Shown piece after piece: positions 1 to 8,858 of a stretch of 64,000 nt of DNA; within the stretch, counting starts at the first letter, position 1, and each line of letters begins with the position of its first letter. The notes under the pieces were generated by a model. It did not search any database, had not been told where the DNA came from, and worked only from the letters and a program-made list of their open reading frames with translations. Position numbers and translations under genes: made by a program. Source of the stretch: Adiantum capillus-veneris (Eukaryota > Streptophyta > Polypodiopsida > Polypodiales > Pteridaceae); the NCBI GenBank assembly GCA_014529385.2, contig CM043950.1, forward strand, positions 78,612,343-78,676,342, written 5' to 3'.

Positions 1-1105
1 TCAAAGGGAGGAAAAGATGAAAGGAAAAGGAGAGTCTAGCAAGCATGCGTCTAAGCCTCGACGGAAGATCGACATCGTGGATTTTTTGCTGGGTGAATAT
101 GCTAAACCATATGACCTAGTTCAAGATGTTTTGATGCAGGGTCCAAAAATAATATGGCCCTAATTACTCCATCTTGCACCAAGGATAAGGAGACAATGGA
201 CGAAGATAGTAAGTACTAAAAAGTATGGAGACATGAAGACTGGGAAGCAACGTAACATGATGAGGCATCGGAAGATGAATTCACCAATGACTCTTCGACC
301 ACCTCGGAGAAGAGACGACAACAACTGAGGAGAGCGATAGTAGCATCGAAGTGATCGGAGTCATCCTTAAAGATCCAAAAGGATTGACACAATCTGAAGC
401 ACCGCCGGAGAACCAAGAGGGACCATCAGGTACGCAACCCTTGGTAGATACAAGTAAGTTACATCGGATGCTCTCTAGTGAGTTAGCTAGTGAAGAGAGA
501 GAATAATACATCTCTATGCTAGATAACTTCACCACACTTTTCATTGATGGTTATGACAAGATCACATGCATCACAGTGGTGCAACACCGCATAAGACTCA
601 AGGAAGGAAGTAAGCCTGTAGTGCAAAATCTCAGAAGGCTTGGGATAGTTCAGCAAGAGGCATTGCTCAAAGAGGAAAGGAATTTGCTACAAGCAAGTTT
701 CATTTACCCCATCGAGGACTTGAGTGGGTCTCTCCAATGGTGGTCACGCCAAAGAAGAACGGTAAGTGGAGGGGTTGTGTACATTACAAACCTCTCAATA
801 CAACAACAAAAAGGGATCATATTCCCCTCCTTTTCCAAGACGAGATTTTCAACGAGGTAGCAGGTCATGAGGGCTACACAATATGTGAAGGCTACTCAGG
901 CTACTTCCAGATTAGCATTGCAGAAGAAGACCTAAAAAAGACAACCTTCATAACACCATGGGGATGTTTTTCTTACAGAGTGATGCCTTTTGGCCTCATC
1001 AATGCTCCGGCCACATTTCAACGCTATGTAGCTTTTGTCTTCCAGCCATATTTTGATAAGTCAAAACAGGTTTTCATAGATGATTTCTGCATCTACAGCT
1101 CTCAC
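1..1105 (+). pseudogene. Element A: Tat-like Ty3 pol fragment (pre-protease linker to RT palm)
   Basis: This is the left part of an old Ty3 element; its right part resumes at 55844. A degenerate stretch at about 60-220 matches, residue by residue, the conserved linker that precedes the protease in element C (12616-12775). It is followed by an acidic Ser/Glu-rich stretch (about 230-500) equivalent to the acidic linker between protease and RT in C. I see no protease between the two, so it appears deleted. RT starts near 516 (TTLFIDGYDKI), changes frame near 720-740, and continues with TPKKNGKWRGCVHYKPLN, TTFITPWGCFSYRV, MPFGLINAPATF and the catalytic box FIDDFCIYSS (about 1072-1101). Reading stops at the insertion of element B. 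It cannot encode a working protein. Family assignment rests on the archaeal-type RNase H in its right part. Confidence 0.88.
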
Positions 1106-1374
1106 TGTTATGAGCACGTATAGAGCTAGAAGAGAGCAAGAGGAGGCACTCACAATGTACAAGAACTTGGACTTGATGATAAGCTTAATATTGACTATAA
1201 GACTTAATACTTTATTAAGAGATCTAGATACAAGACTTGAATTACATGACTTGCGTACAAGACAAGGCTTGATTGCAAGGACAAGACTTGAACATAAAAA
1301 CTAGAAGAGGGATTTCCTCATAGGAGCCTCACAACTGGTGTTGGCAAGACAGAGGGGCTTGTGGCCCAGTACCC

Positions 1375-1383
1375 CTATTTATA
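1375..1383 (-). promoter_or_regulatory. TATA box of element B LTR
   Basis: The minus strand reads TATAAATAG, about 280 bp into the LTR and 40 bp downstream of the last TTCnnGAA module. The other LTR has TATAAAGAG at 55517-55525. Position and spacing fit a U3 core promoter with transcription starting near 1345. Confidence 0.7.
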
Positions 1384-1420
1384 CTAGTGCTTGAGGAGGT
1401 TACTTGAGGAGGTTAGAACT

Positions 1421-1596
1421 TTCTAGGTTCTTCTTGAGGAGGTTAGAATCTTCTAGAACCTTCTTGATTCTTATTCAACTTTCTAGAGCTTTCCAAAAAC
1501 TTCTAGATTCTTTCGGAACCTTCTCCAAGCTTCTAGAAACTTCTAGAATCTCCCTTATACTTTTAGAACCTTCTAGAATCTTCTAGAGCCTTCTAG
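1421..1596 (-). promoter_or_regulatory. Heat-shock-element array in element B LTR
   Basis: The sequence is built from TTCTAGAA-type units in a 10-bp period. Examples are TTCTAGAAACTTCTAGAA at 1531-1548, GAACCTTCTAGAATCTTC at 1566-1583 and TTCTAGAACCTTC at 1451-1463. Alternating TTC and GAA separated by two bases is the binding pattern of heat-shock transcription factors. The array lies just upstream of the TATA box on the coding strand of B. The matching block in the other LTR is at 55561-55779. Confidence 0.7.
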
Positions 1597-1661
1597 TGAT
1601 GATGTAGGTGATGACATAGGCGATGATGCAGGCAGCAACTCACTCTCAAGCATCCATGACA

Positions 1662-1675
1662 TTACCCCCTCCTCT
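1662..1675 (-). other. Element B polypurine tract
   Basis: The minus strand reads AGAGGAGGGGGTAA directly against the 3' LTR. This is the expected plus-strand primer of an LTR retrotransposon read on this strand. Confidence 0.8.
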
Positions 1676-2421
1676 AGCGACAAGTTCTACGAGGAGCTGT
1701 GGTGTTTGCTGACTGGGGCTTCCATGGATACTGTTGATGGAACTCTTGGACTTTGAGAGATGCATGCTGAAGATTGTGTGCATGCTGAAGATTGTGTGCT
1801 GGTTCCCAGGTTCGTTCACTAACATCATAGCGTTTCCAATGCAACAAGTACTGCAACCTGCCACGCGAAACTCGAGAATCTAGGACTTTCTCGACCTCAT
1901 ATTCGTCATGTCCTTGAATCTCAATCGGCGGAGGTGGTTGTAGGGCTCTTCCTGGGATCTTAGATGTGTGACAAGGTTCTAGGACTGAGACATGAAAGAC
2001 CGGATGGATTTTCATGGATGAGGGCAATCGGAGTCGATAGGTGACTGGATTGACTTGATGGATAATTTTAAACGGCCCAAGCCTTCGATAATCAAGCTTT
2101 TGACAGGGACGAGATGAACGCAGATCATGCCGGAGGAGCCACACTTTATCCCCTTCTTTGTATTTTGGATGTTGCATGCGATAGAGATCTGCACTTTCCT
2201 TATACTTGGATTGAGCTTCTATGATATGAATTGTAAGTTCTTTGTGAATTGCAGATAATTGTTGTGTAAGATGAATAGCAGCTGGATCCTTGACTTGATG
2301 GTGTCTGTGGATATCCTATTTGGGATGTTGACTATAATTGACAAAGAATGGAGTGTGACGGGTGGAGGCATGAAAACTATTGTTATAGGAGAATTCTGCT
2401 AGCGGTAGGAGCTCGACCCAG
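1674..2421 (-). pseudogene. Element B integrase C-terminal part and chromodomain
   Basis: The open part 2177-1674 encodes the basic GPY-like module (EGDKVWLLRHDL, YRRLGPFKII, THE-like YRLRLPSSM, HPVFHVSVLEPC). It is followed by a chromodomain: YEVEKVLDSR, LQYLLHWKRY, RTWEPAHNL. The same frame continues upstream to about 2421 ([21 protein letters not shown]) with one stop near 2330. A C-terminal chromodomain places B among chromoviruses, whose integrases are thought to be guided to heterochromatin. Compared with intact relatives, the segment carrying HPQTDGQTER and the catalytic glutamate is missing between this part and the integrase core at 2422-3075, with a change of frame. Confidence 0.88.
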
Positions 2422-3264
2422 TTATCCTGGTGATAATTGATAGTACAACGGAGATACTGTTCCTCCAAGTAGCTTGAATAAGCTTTTCCAAAAGCTAGAG
2501 ATGAATTGTGGGCCTCGATCAGAAACTATGTCATCCGATAATCCGTGATAACGATAGATATACTGTAGAAATAGTTTGGCCGTACCTTCGCCGGTGATGG
2601 TTTTAGTGGTTGGAATGAAGTGTGCCATTTTTGTAAACCGATCTACGAATACTAAAATGGAGTCAAATCCTTGTGACAAGGGTAGCTCTACAATGAAATC
2701 CATGGAGATGGATGACCATGGTTTGCTTGGAATGGGCAAGGGATAGAGTAACCCATGAGGACGATGACGAGGGGCCTTTGATCTATTGCAAGTGTCACAA
2801 GTGCCTACATACTCCTTGACAAGCTTCCACATTTGAGGCCACCAAAAGACACGCGAGAGAAGTTCAATTGTCTTATTAACCCCAAAATGCCCTGCTAATG
2901 GAAGATCATGCCATTGTTGAAGTACCTCCATGCGTGTTGGTCTTGGCGGAATATAGAGAAGACCCTTATAGTAAATTAGTCCATCAATTTCTTGAAAGTC
3001 ATCATTAACCTCTTGTCTTTGTAGTTGTTGTCTAATATTCTGAGCAAGTGGGTCTTTGGCAATTTGTGTCTTCACCTTAGAAAGAAAGTAGAATCTTCAG
3101 GAGCTTGGCTCATGGTGGCATTTAGCTTAAGCTGCTCAGGTTGCAAAATCACTGACTCTTGTTGATCAAATGCTACGTCGCCTTCTCTAGGTGAAAGGTA
3201 GGATCTTCTTGATAAGGCTTCTGGCTTACCTTGTTGACGGCCAGGTCTATAAGAGATAAGAAAA
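2422..3264 (-). pseudogene. Element B integrase zinc-binding domain and core
   Basis: The open frame 3075-2422 encodes the HHCC zinc module (GHFGVNKTIELL, FWWPQMWK, CDTCNRSK) and the core up to the second catalytic aspartate ([31 protein letters not shown]). After FWKSLFKLL the frame breaks and the third catalytic residue with its flanking motif is absent. The stretch 3076-3264 is the degraded RNase H to integrase linker (SRRSYLSPREGD-like). It follows the RNase H fragment and precedes the chromodomain part, as in other Ty3 elements. Confidence 0.88.
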
Positions 3265-3639
3265 TCAAACCTTGATAGGATACCGCTCCACCTGGCTTTG
3301 GCGACGATTCAAAACGCGGGATTCCATGAAATATTCCAAATTCTTGTGATTTGTATAGACATTAATCTTATGAGGAGCTCCTTCAAGTAGGTGACGCCAA
3401 CTGTCAAAGGAGTCGATGATTGCTAAGAGCTCTTTGTCATGGATTTGATAATTGATTTCTGCAGCTGAGAACTTGCAGGAATGAAAAGCCACAGGATGTC
3501 CTCGACCATCCTCTCCTACTTGGGATAGAATAGCGCCAAGGGAAAAATCTGAAGCGTCCGTTTCTTGGATGAAAGGCTTTGTAGGATTTGCGTGAATTAG
3601 AATGGGTGCGGTTGTGAAAGCTTGCTTGAGAGTCTGAAA
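3265..3639 (-). pseudogene. Element B RNase H
   Basis: The minus-strand reading from 3639 shows the first catalytic region (ETDASDFSLGAILSQ-like). It then enters the open frame 3492-3265 with ELLAIIDSFDSWRHLL and VYTNHKNLEYF. A TAA at 3640-3642 separates it from RT; the neighbouring motif suggests a former tyrosine codon. It degrades the RNA strand of the replication hybrid in working relatives. Confidence 0.85.
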
Positions 3640-4097
3640 TTATTTCGCGGCCTCTGAGTCCCAGACAAACTTATTATGGCCTATCAACCTTGTGAGTGTT
3701 GTAACCACCTTGGAGTATCCCCGTATAAAGATACGATAAAAATTTGCAAATCCGAGGAAACATTGAACATCTCTTACCAAAGTGGGTGTCTCCCAATCAA
3801 GGATGGTTTGAACCTTCTTTGGATCCATGGAGATTCCCTTTTCAGAAATTACATAACCAAGAAATTCTACCTTAGATTGATGAAAAGAGCACTTCTCCAA
3901 CTTTGCATATAACCCTGATGCACGAAGCTTTTCAAGCACTAGTCGCACGTGGTGCTCATGCTCTTCTTGATCCTTGGAAAATATCAAGATATCATCCAAA
4001 TATATTACCACAAAATAATCTAAATACTCCCGAAAGATATCGTTCATTAAATGTTGAAAAGCAGCTGGGGCATTTGTGAGGCCAAACAGCATGACGG
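3640..4097 (-). pseudogene. Element B RT, C-terminal half
   Basis: The frame shows [18 protein letters not shown], the canonical catalytic box IYLDDILIFSK, then FHQSKVEFLGYVIS and GISMDPKKV. This is the palm and thumb of a Ty3 RT. It is continuous in sense with the RT N-terminal half at 44331-44640, on the far side of element C. Removing C joins GHFEYTV to MLFGLTNAP, confirming the insertion site. Confidence 0.9.
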
Positions 4098-5243
4098 TGT
4101 CAGGAGTTTTTTGGAGCAAGGGATTGCGCATATGTACATACCCATGCATGGTGCATTAAATAAAGGATTGCCCATTTTCCAGAGCCAGGTGGTTACGTGG
4201 GGCCCACATGTGTACAGGTAGGACAACATGTACATAGTGCATGGATTTTCACTATTACCAGTACCAATGTGTTTTTTCTACAATAATGAGGAGTTGGTAG
4301 CGCGTAAAACTTTTCGATGGAGCTATCCGCGGGCCGACGACATGAGGTAAGCAGATGCGTCAGATGGCATCTAGTGGCGTCAGGAGGTCGAATGAGGTCA
4401 ATACTTGCACACGGAGAAGTACGGACGCAACGTGGGTGTTTTCTTGTGATAATTATGTAGAAAAATCATCATGAGGACCATATTTTGGAGCCACTTCACG
4501 TGGTGGTGGGATGCATTATTGAAACAAGTTGAGTGCCAGGTGTGCGGATGATGCAAAAGGGTGACAACTATGCCGTGCGAGGTCAGTTTTTTGGCCTGTT
4601 CGGGATCCGTTTGAGGTCATCTAAAAGGCCAAGGATAACCAACTAAAAAAGCTAAGTGTGGGAACTGAAAAACCAGAGAGAAGACCAGAAAAAACGTGGA
4701 GAAGAGAGGAGGAACAGCCGTAACTGTCTTTTAGGGGTTTTTGGAGCCTGTTTTGGCTGTAAACTGCTCATCCGAGGACGGATTTGAGCACTTTGACATT
4801 GTAGACAGGGGTTTTGGGCCGTTCCGGACGCGATGGCGCTTTCCATTTTGCAAAATTCCTCACTCTTTTTCTACTGTTTTGGCTGTGTAAGTTTCTCATA
4901 TGAGCGAAGCTTCTGCTCCAATTTGTGATTGTATCTGGCATACTTTACCCATATTGTGTGAGCTATTTGCCCCATTGGTGTTGGCCAAAGCTCTATTGTA
5001 TCAAAACATCATAAATTCTGCTCTTTTGAGCTGAGTTTTTTGGGTGTGTGTGTGTCTCTCTCTCTCTCTCTGTGGACTGGGTAAGTGGATAGTCTCTCTC
5101 CTCTCACTCCATCGTTGTGTTCCCTGTCTCGGCCAGGTGTGTTGTGTAAGCCGAGTGGTGCCCTATAGTGTGTGTGTGTATCATTCCAAGAGTGTGTTTC
5201 GGGTCATTATAGAGGCGTTGTGTGTGTCTCCATCCCACTCACA
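4098..5243 (+). repeat. Element C 5' LTR (about 1,146 bp)
   Basis: It begins TGTCAGGAGTTTTTTGG and ends CCCACTCACA. The partner is 43189-44330. About 40 substitutions separate the two (roughly 3.5%). It contains GT/CT microsatellite near 5045-5075. The first base may be shared with the target duplication. Confidence 0.92.
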
Positions 5244-6299
5244 TTCTTTTGGCGCCTCCACGGAGGATCTTCTTCGAGTACCTTCTGCTTCGAGCTTCAA
5301 GCTTCGAGATTCGGGATTACAGGTTATAGACTACAGGTTACAGGTTACAGGTTACAGTACAGGTACAGGTGATTCACACAAGTACAAGTAGCTGGAGTAG
5401 AGTGATATACTGGCAGTGGAGTCACTTGCAGTTGCCGTGGGTATGCATCATTTGGCGTCTATTTGAGCGCATTGTCTGTTGGTACTGTACGTTACTTATG
5501 AAAACTGCCATTGTACGCCTTTGTGGAGCCATATTTGGTTTTATTTGGAAGTCCCAGCCATTTCTGAGACTTGGTCGGGAAGATAGTCATTTCTGAGACT
5601 TGAGTATACGCGATTTGCATTAGCCTTCGTGTGAGGGTTGATAGCGTGAGGTTTTATTGAGCTGGGGGATTCTCAAATGTGGAGATCCTTTCGGTGATAC
5701 AGATAGCTGGAGTACCCTTTTCGTGACCTCGCCATAGACTATGTACTAGTGATTCCTACTTGATGCTCGGGTTCTATTGTTGGCAGTTTATGCATACATA
5801 TACAATCTATATTTTGGGTTCTCACTGCTCTACTTCTGGGGAAACTCTGCCAAAATTTTTCCAAGTTGTGATGGCTGGTCTTTTGGTCTTTTAAGCAATT
5901 TATGTTGTTATGCTTCTGAAATTTTGGCAAAATTAGAGGATAAGTCAGGTGTGACTTCTTGGGAGCTTCATGGTTGACTTTAATGGATGATCAAAATGGC
6001 CCTCAATCCACTCCTTTTCATTTAACTCAAAGAATCCAGATAAATGTTCATGTGTCCAGGAAGATTTTTTTCCAGCAGCGTATGTAGTCTTTATGTTTGG
6101 GCCAAGAAGATTACGAGAGATCTTGGAATGTCCTTTGCCTGTTGTAATTCTGATGATCAACTATGAAAATTCATTTGATGTGCATGTGTTTGTCCTTATC
6201 TAAAGTTGAGCTCCATTGAAGTTTCTGGGAATTGAGTCAGTCAAAAGTTTTGGGTTCTTGCTTTGAAGGGGTTCTCAAAGCATCGTAACTTGGGTAGCC
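5244..6299 (+). other. Element C primer site and gag leader
   Basis: TTGGCGCC at 5249-5256, a few bases after the LTR end, is the Tat/Athila-type tRNA primer site. The rest is untranslated leader. It contains a short tandem CAGGTTA-type repeat at about 5320-5370 and an imperfect palindrome around CTTCGAGCTTCAAGCTTCGAG (5290-5311). No gene is visible; short open frames here lack any recognisable motif. Confidence 0.7.
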
Positions 6300-6802
6300 A
6301 TGGCTTTCTCTTATCCGGAGTTTCATGGAAGAAGTGATGAAGATGTGGAAGACTTTTTGGAAAAGATGGAGATTGCCTGCATTAGCAACCAGATTCATGA
6401 CCCTGCGCAGATGTTACGTCTTCTCCAGATTTGTTTGAAGAGTGATGCACGAGGTTGGTCCAAGGCATTTGAAGAGGAGTTGCGTGTGGCTGATCCGCCT
6501 GTAAGATTGAGTTGAGACAATCTAAGGCATGGATTGGAAGCAGAGTTTGTGAAGATAGAAGATCCTGACAAAGTGTGGCAAGAAGTACAAGGTTTGGTGC
6601 AAAAGGAAGGTGAGCCAGTAGATGCGTACGTATGTAATTTCTCATTGGCAGGGGAGCGGATGTGCAAGGCCTTAGCACCACAAGTACCCCCGCATGACAT
6701 GATGAAGAAGGACAGGTTCTTGGCTGGCCTTTGGGAGAATATACGTTGGAGAGTGGAGCTAAAGAAGCCTAGGACATATGAAGATGCACTAGAGGTAGCA
6801 AG
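6300..6802 (+). pseudogene. Element C gag, N-terminal half
   Basis: The frame starts MAFSYPEFHGRSDEDVEDF and contains the retrotransposon gag core (MLRLLQICLKSDARGW, FVKIEDPDKVWQEVQ). Gag packages the element RNA into virus-like particles. A TGA at 6513-6515 interrupts the frame at a position where tryptophan would fit (TGG to TGA). The frame is then cut at DALEVA by copia element F and resumes at 11981. The start ATG lies in CCATGG context. Confidence 0.85.
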
Positions 6803-7029
6803 TGTTACCATATACATGTGGTAGTGATGTGTGTGAACACACTAGGACCGCCGGGGCATTTTTTCCCTCTTTAGGAGGTTTTTTCCCCCGTGCATTGTAT
6901 ATACGCCCATCACTCTAGGGCTATCTATCTTTCCATTGCACACTAAGTAACACACTCTCTATTGTGTGCCTTGAGCTTCCTTCGTCTTCTCCAAGCTGTG
7001 TGTGTTTCTCTGCAACCCTAATTCCAACA
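6803..7029 (+). repeat. Element F 5' LTR (227 bp)
   Basis: Runs from TGTTACCATA to AATTCCAACA. A TATA-like TATATA lies at 6898-6903. It is identical by eye to 11754-11980. Confidence 0.95.
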
Positions 7030-7391
7030 ATTGGTATCAGAGCAGGTCACGTCCTCCCGGGCTTAGTCGCCAGCTGCTCCAGCACACGCCTGCTCACTTT
7101 CTCCGATTTCAGTGAGCTTTGGCGAGCGTTCGCAGGTCGAAAAATATTTTGGGATAGCTCGAAGAGCTTGGTCTTCTCAGAATTTTGATTTGGGCTCATT
7201 TCGGCCTCCGTTTTCACTACGGGCAGTACTGCACAGGCTATTTCGTCATTTTGTGCAGATTTTCTGTCAGTGCCGTTTTCTGCATAACAGGTGCCTTATA
7301 GTCTTCTACAGTTTGTGCTATATAGCACAAGTTGTTCCCGCTCCATTTCTCCTATTTTCGGGCAGTTTTCACATCAGGTGCAGCATTTACC
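7030..7391 (+). other. Element F primer site and leader
   Basis: TTGGTATCAGAGCAGG begins at 7031 and matches the 3' end complement of initiator methionine tRNA. The remaining 340 bp form the untranslated leader with no gene of its own. The frame of gag is open for a short way upstream of its ATG, but only from a TTG. Confidence 0.85.
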
Positions 7392-8858
7392 ATGGCTGAC
7401 AACAACAACACAGATGTGTTCAAGATGTTTGCTGCTGAGGATAGGTTGAATGGGGACAACTACCCTATGTGGGCTTATATGATGCAACATGTTCTTGTGT
7501 CAAAAGGTGTCTGGAACATTGTGCAGGGCATTGATGTACGTCCTGGTTCTGAAGATGTAGGCGATATTGAGGATGTTGCAGGTCTTGCTGCAAGGATTGC
7601 AGCTGTTAGAGTTGTTTTGCCTACGGCAGAACAAGCTCGTTGGGATGTTAAGGATGCGCAGGCTCATGCATTGATTGCGTTGTCTGTGAAGCACACCATT
7701 ATTCCTCACATCCGTTCAGTAAAATTTGCAAAACAGGCTTGGGATATTCTAGCAGGTCTTTATGCAAGCCGCAATGAGGCTAAAATTGCTTTGCTGCGTA
7801 AAGAGCTAGAGTCGAAGATTATGCATGAGGAAGATGATATGGACACTTTCCTTTCTAGTGTCAAGGATATCAATGAGCAACTCATTTCTGCAGGTGAAGT
7901 CATTTCGGACAGTTCCCTTGTGCAGACTGTTCTTGATGCCTTACCAGATTCCTACCAGACTTTTGCTAGTACTTGGAGACTGATGACCCAAGGAAATCCT
8001 GAAGTTGTCAAGTTTGATGCATTATGCACATTGCTGTTGCAAGAGTCACTTTCTAGAAAAAACAGGACTAGGCAGCGTGCAGTTGAACAGGCTTTTATTG
8101 CTTCTCAAAGAAAGGGTGGTAACAGTAATGCAGCCACTTCTTATGGTTCTGCTGCGAGTGGCAAAAATTCTGTTCCTAATGCTTCTGATGGTAGCACTTC
8201 GTCTGGCAATTCTGGTGATAAGGGCAAAAAGAAGATGCGTTGCCATTATTGTAAAGCCAATGATCACTTGATCAAGTCGTGTCCTAAGTTGAAGGCCAAA
8301 GAGGCTAAGAAGAAAGAGGGTGGTTCCACTGCAAATGCTGGTTCCACTACAAATGCAGCCATTGTTGAGTCTTCTATGAAAGGAGATTGTGATGCTGATG
8401 TTGATGCAGAATGGGCTTTTAGCGCAGAGTGCACTTACAATCCTGCTGTCCATGATGCATGCTTGTCAGTTGCTGCAGATTCACATGTGTGGTATTTTGA
8501 CAGTGGTGCTACAAAGCACATTACCTCACATCGTGAATTTTTTACCTCTCTCGAGTCTGTCCCTCATGGGAATTCAGTCACTTGTGCCAACAACGCCTCT
8601 TATCCAGTTCAAGGAGTTGGAAAGATTGTGCTCACTGCTGCTAATGGCAGTTCCTTCACACTTGTTGATGCACTTTATGTACCTGGGATCAAGAAGAATC
8701 TCTTGTCTGTATCCGCACTTGCTAGACTTGGACTTGTAGTCAAATTTGTGGATGACAGATGTACAGTTCATGATCTCAGTTTTGGTGATGAAATTGTTGC
8801 ATATGGGCTTTTGTGCCGTGGGCTGTATAAGCTCACTTTGTATGACAAGTGTGGATAA
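7392..8858 (+). CDS. Element F copia Gag-protease part of the polyprotein
   Basis: The start ATG at 7392 lies in good context (ACCATGGCT). The product opens MADNNNTDVFKMF and carries a UBN2/copia-type gag (FAAEDRLNGDNYPMW), a zinc knuckle CHYCKANDHLIKSC (about 8240-8281) and the aspartic protease motif WYFDSGATKHIT (about 8490-8525), followed by LYVPGIKKNLLS. The frame ends with TAA at 8856-8858, but the same frame continues directly into the integrase. The stop may be a recent mutation (CAA to TAA is the simplest) or could allow a low level of readthrough; mutation is likelier because copia elements normally have one frame. Confidence 0.92.
   Translation: MADNNNTDVFKMFAAEDRLNGDNYPMWAYMMQHVLVSKGVWNIVQGIDVRPGSEDVGDIEDVAGLAARIAAVRVVLPTAEQARWDVKDAQAHALIALSVKHTIIPHIRSVKFAKQAWDILAGLYASRNEAKIALLRKELESKIMHEEDDMDTFLSSVKDINEQLISAGEVISDSSLVQTVLDALPDSYQTFASTWRLMTQGNPEVVKFDALCTLLLQESLSRKNRTRQRAVEQAFIASQRKGGNSNAATSYGSAASGKNSVPNASDGSTSSGNSGDKGKKKMRCHYCKANDHLIKSCPKLKAKEAKKKEGGSTANAGSTTNAAIVESSMKGDCDADVDAEWAFSAECTYNPAVHDACLSVAADSHVWYFDSGATKHITSHREFFTSLESVPHGNSVTCANNASYPVQGVGKIVLTAANGSSFTLVDALYVPGIKKNLLSVSALARLGLVVKFVDDRCTVHDLSFGDEIVAYGLLCRGLYKLTLYDKCG

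Larger units (their letters stand above)
1106..1661 (-). repeat. Element B 3' LTR (556 bp)
   Basis: A TG...CA-bounded LTR. It matches the split copy at 46417-46435 plus 55263-55843 with well over 20 differences, including one extra repeat unit of about 25 bp in the other copy. On the minus strand it begins TGTCATGGATG at 1661. It holds an array of TTCnnGAA modules (1421-1596) and a TATA box (1375-1383). Confidence 0.93.

Noticed and set aside
4091-4100. A perfect 5-bp duplication for element C
   Set aside because: The base-level junction does not give one; the best reading is ACGGT/ACAGT with the left copy overlapping the LTR start, so I report it as imperfect.
6534-6824. Gag frames ending or starting in copia LTR (also 11915-12454)
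   Set aside because: They are chimeric read-throughs across the F junctions at 6803 and 11980.
7031-7045. tRNA gene fragments (also 16896, 48063, 57103)
   Set aside because: The TGGTATCAGAGC matches are 12-18-base primer sites next to LTRs, with no tRNA cloverleaf around them.
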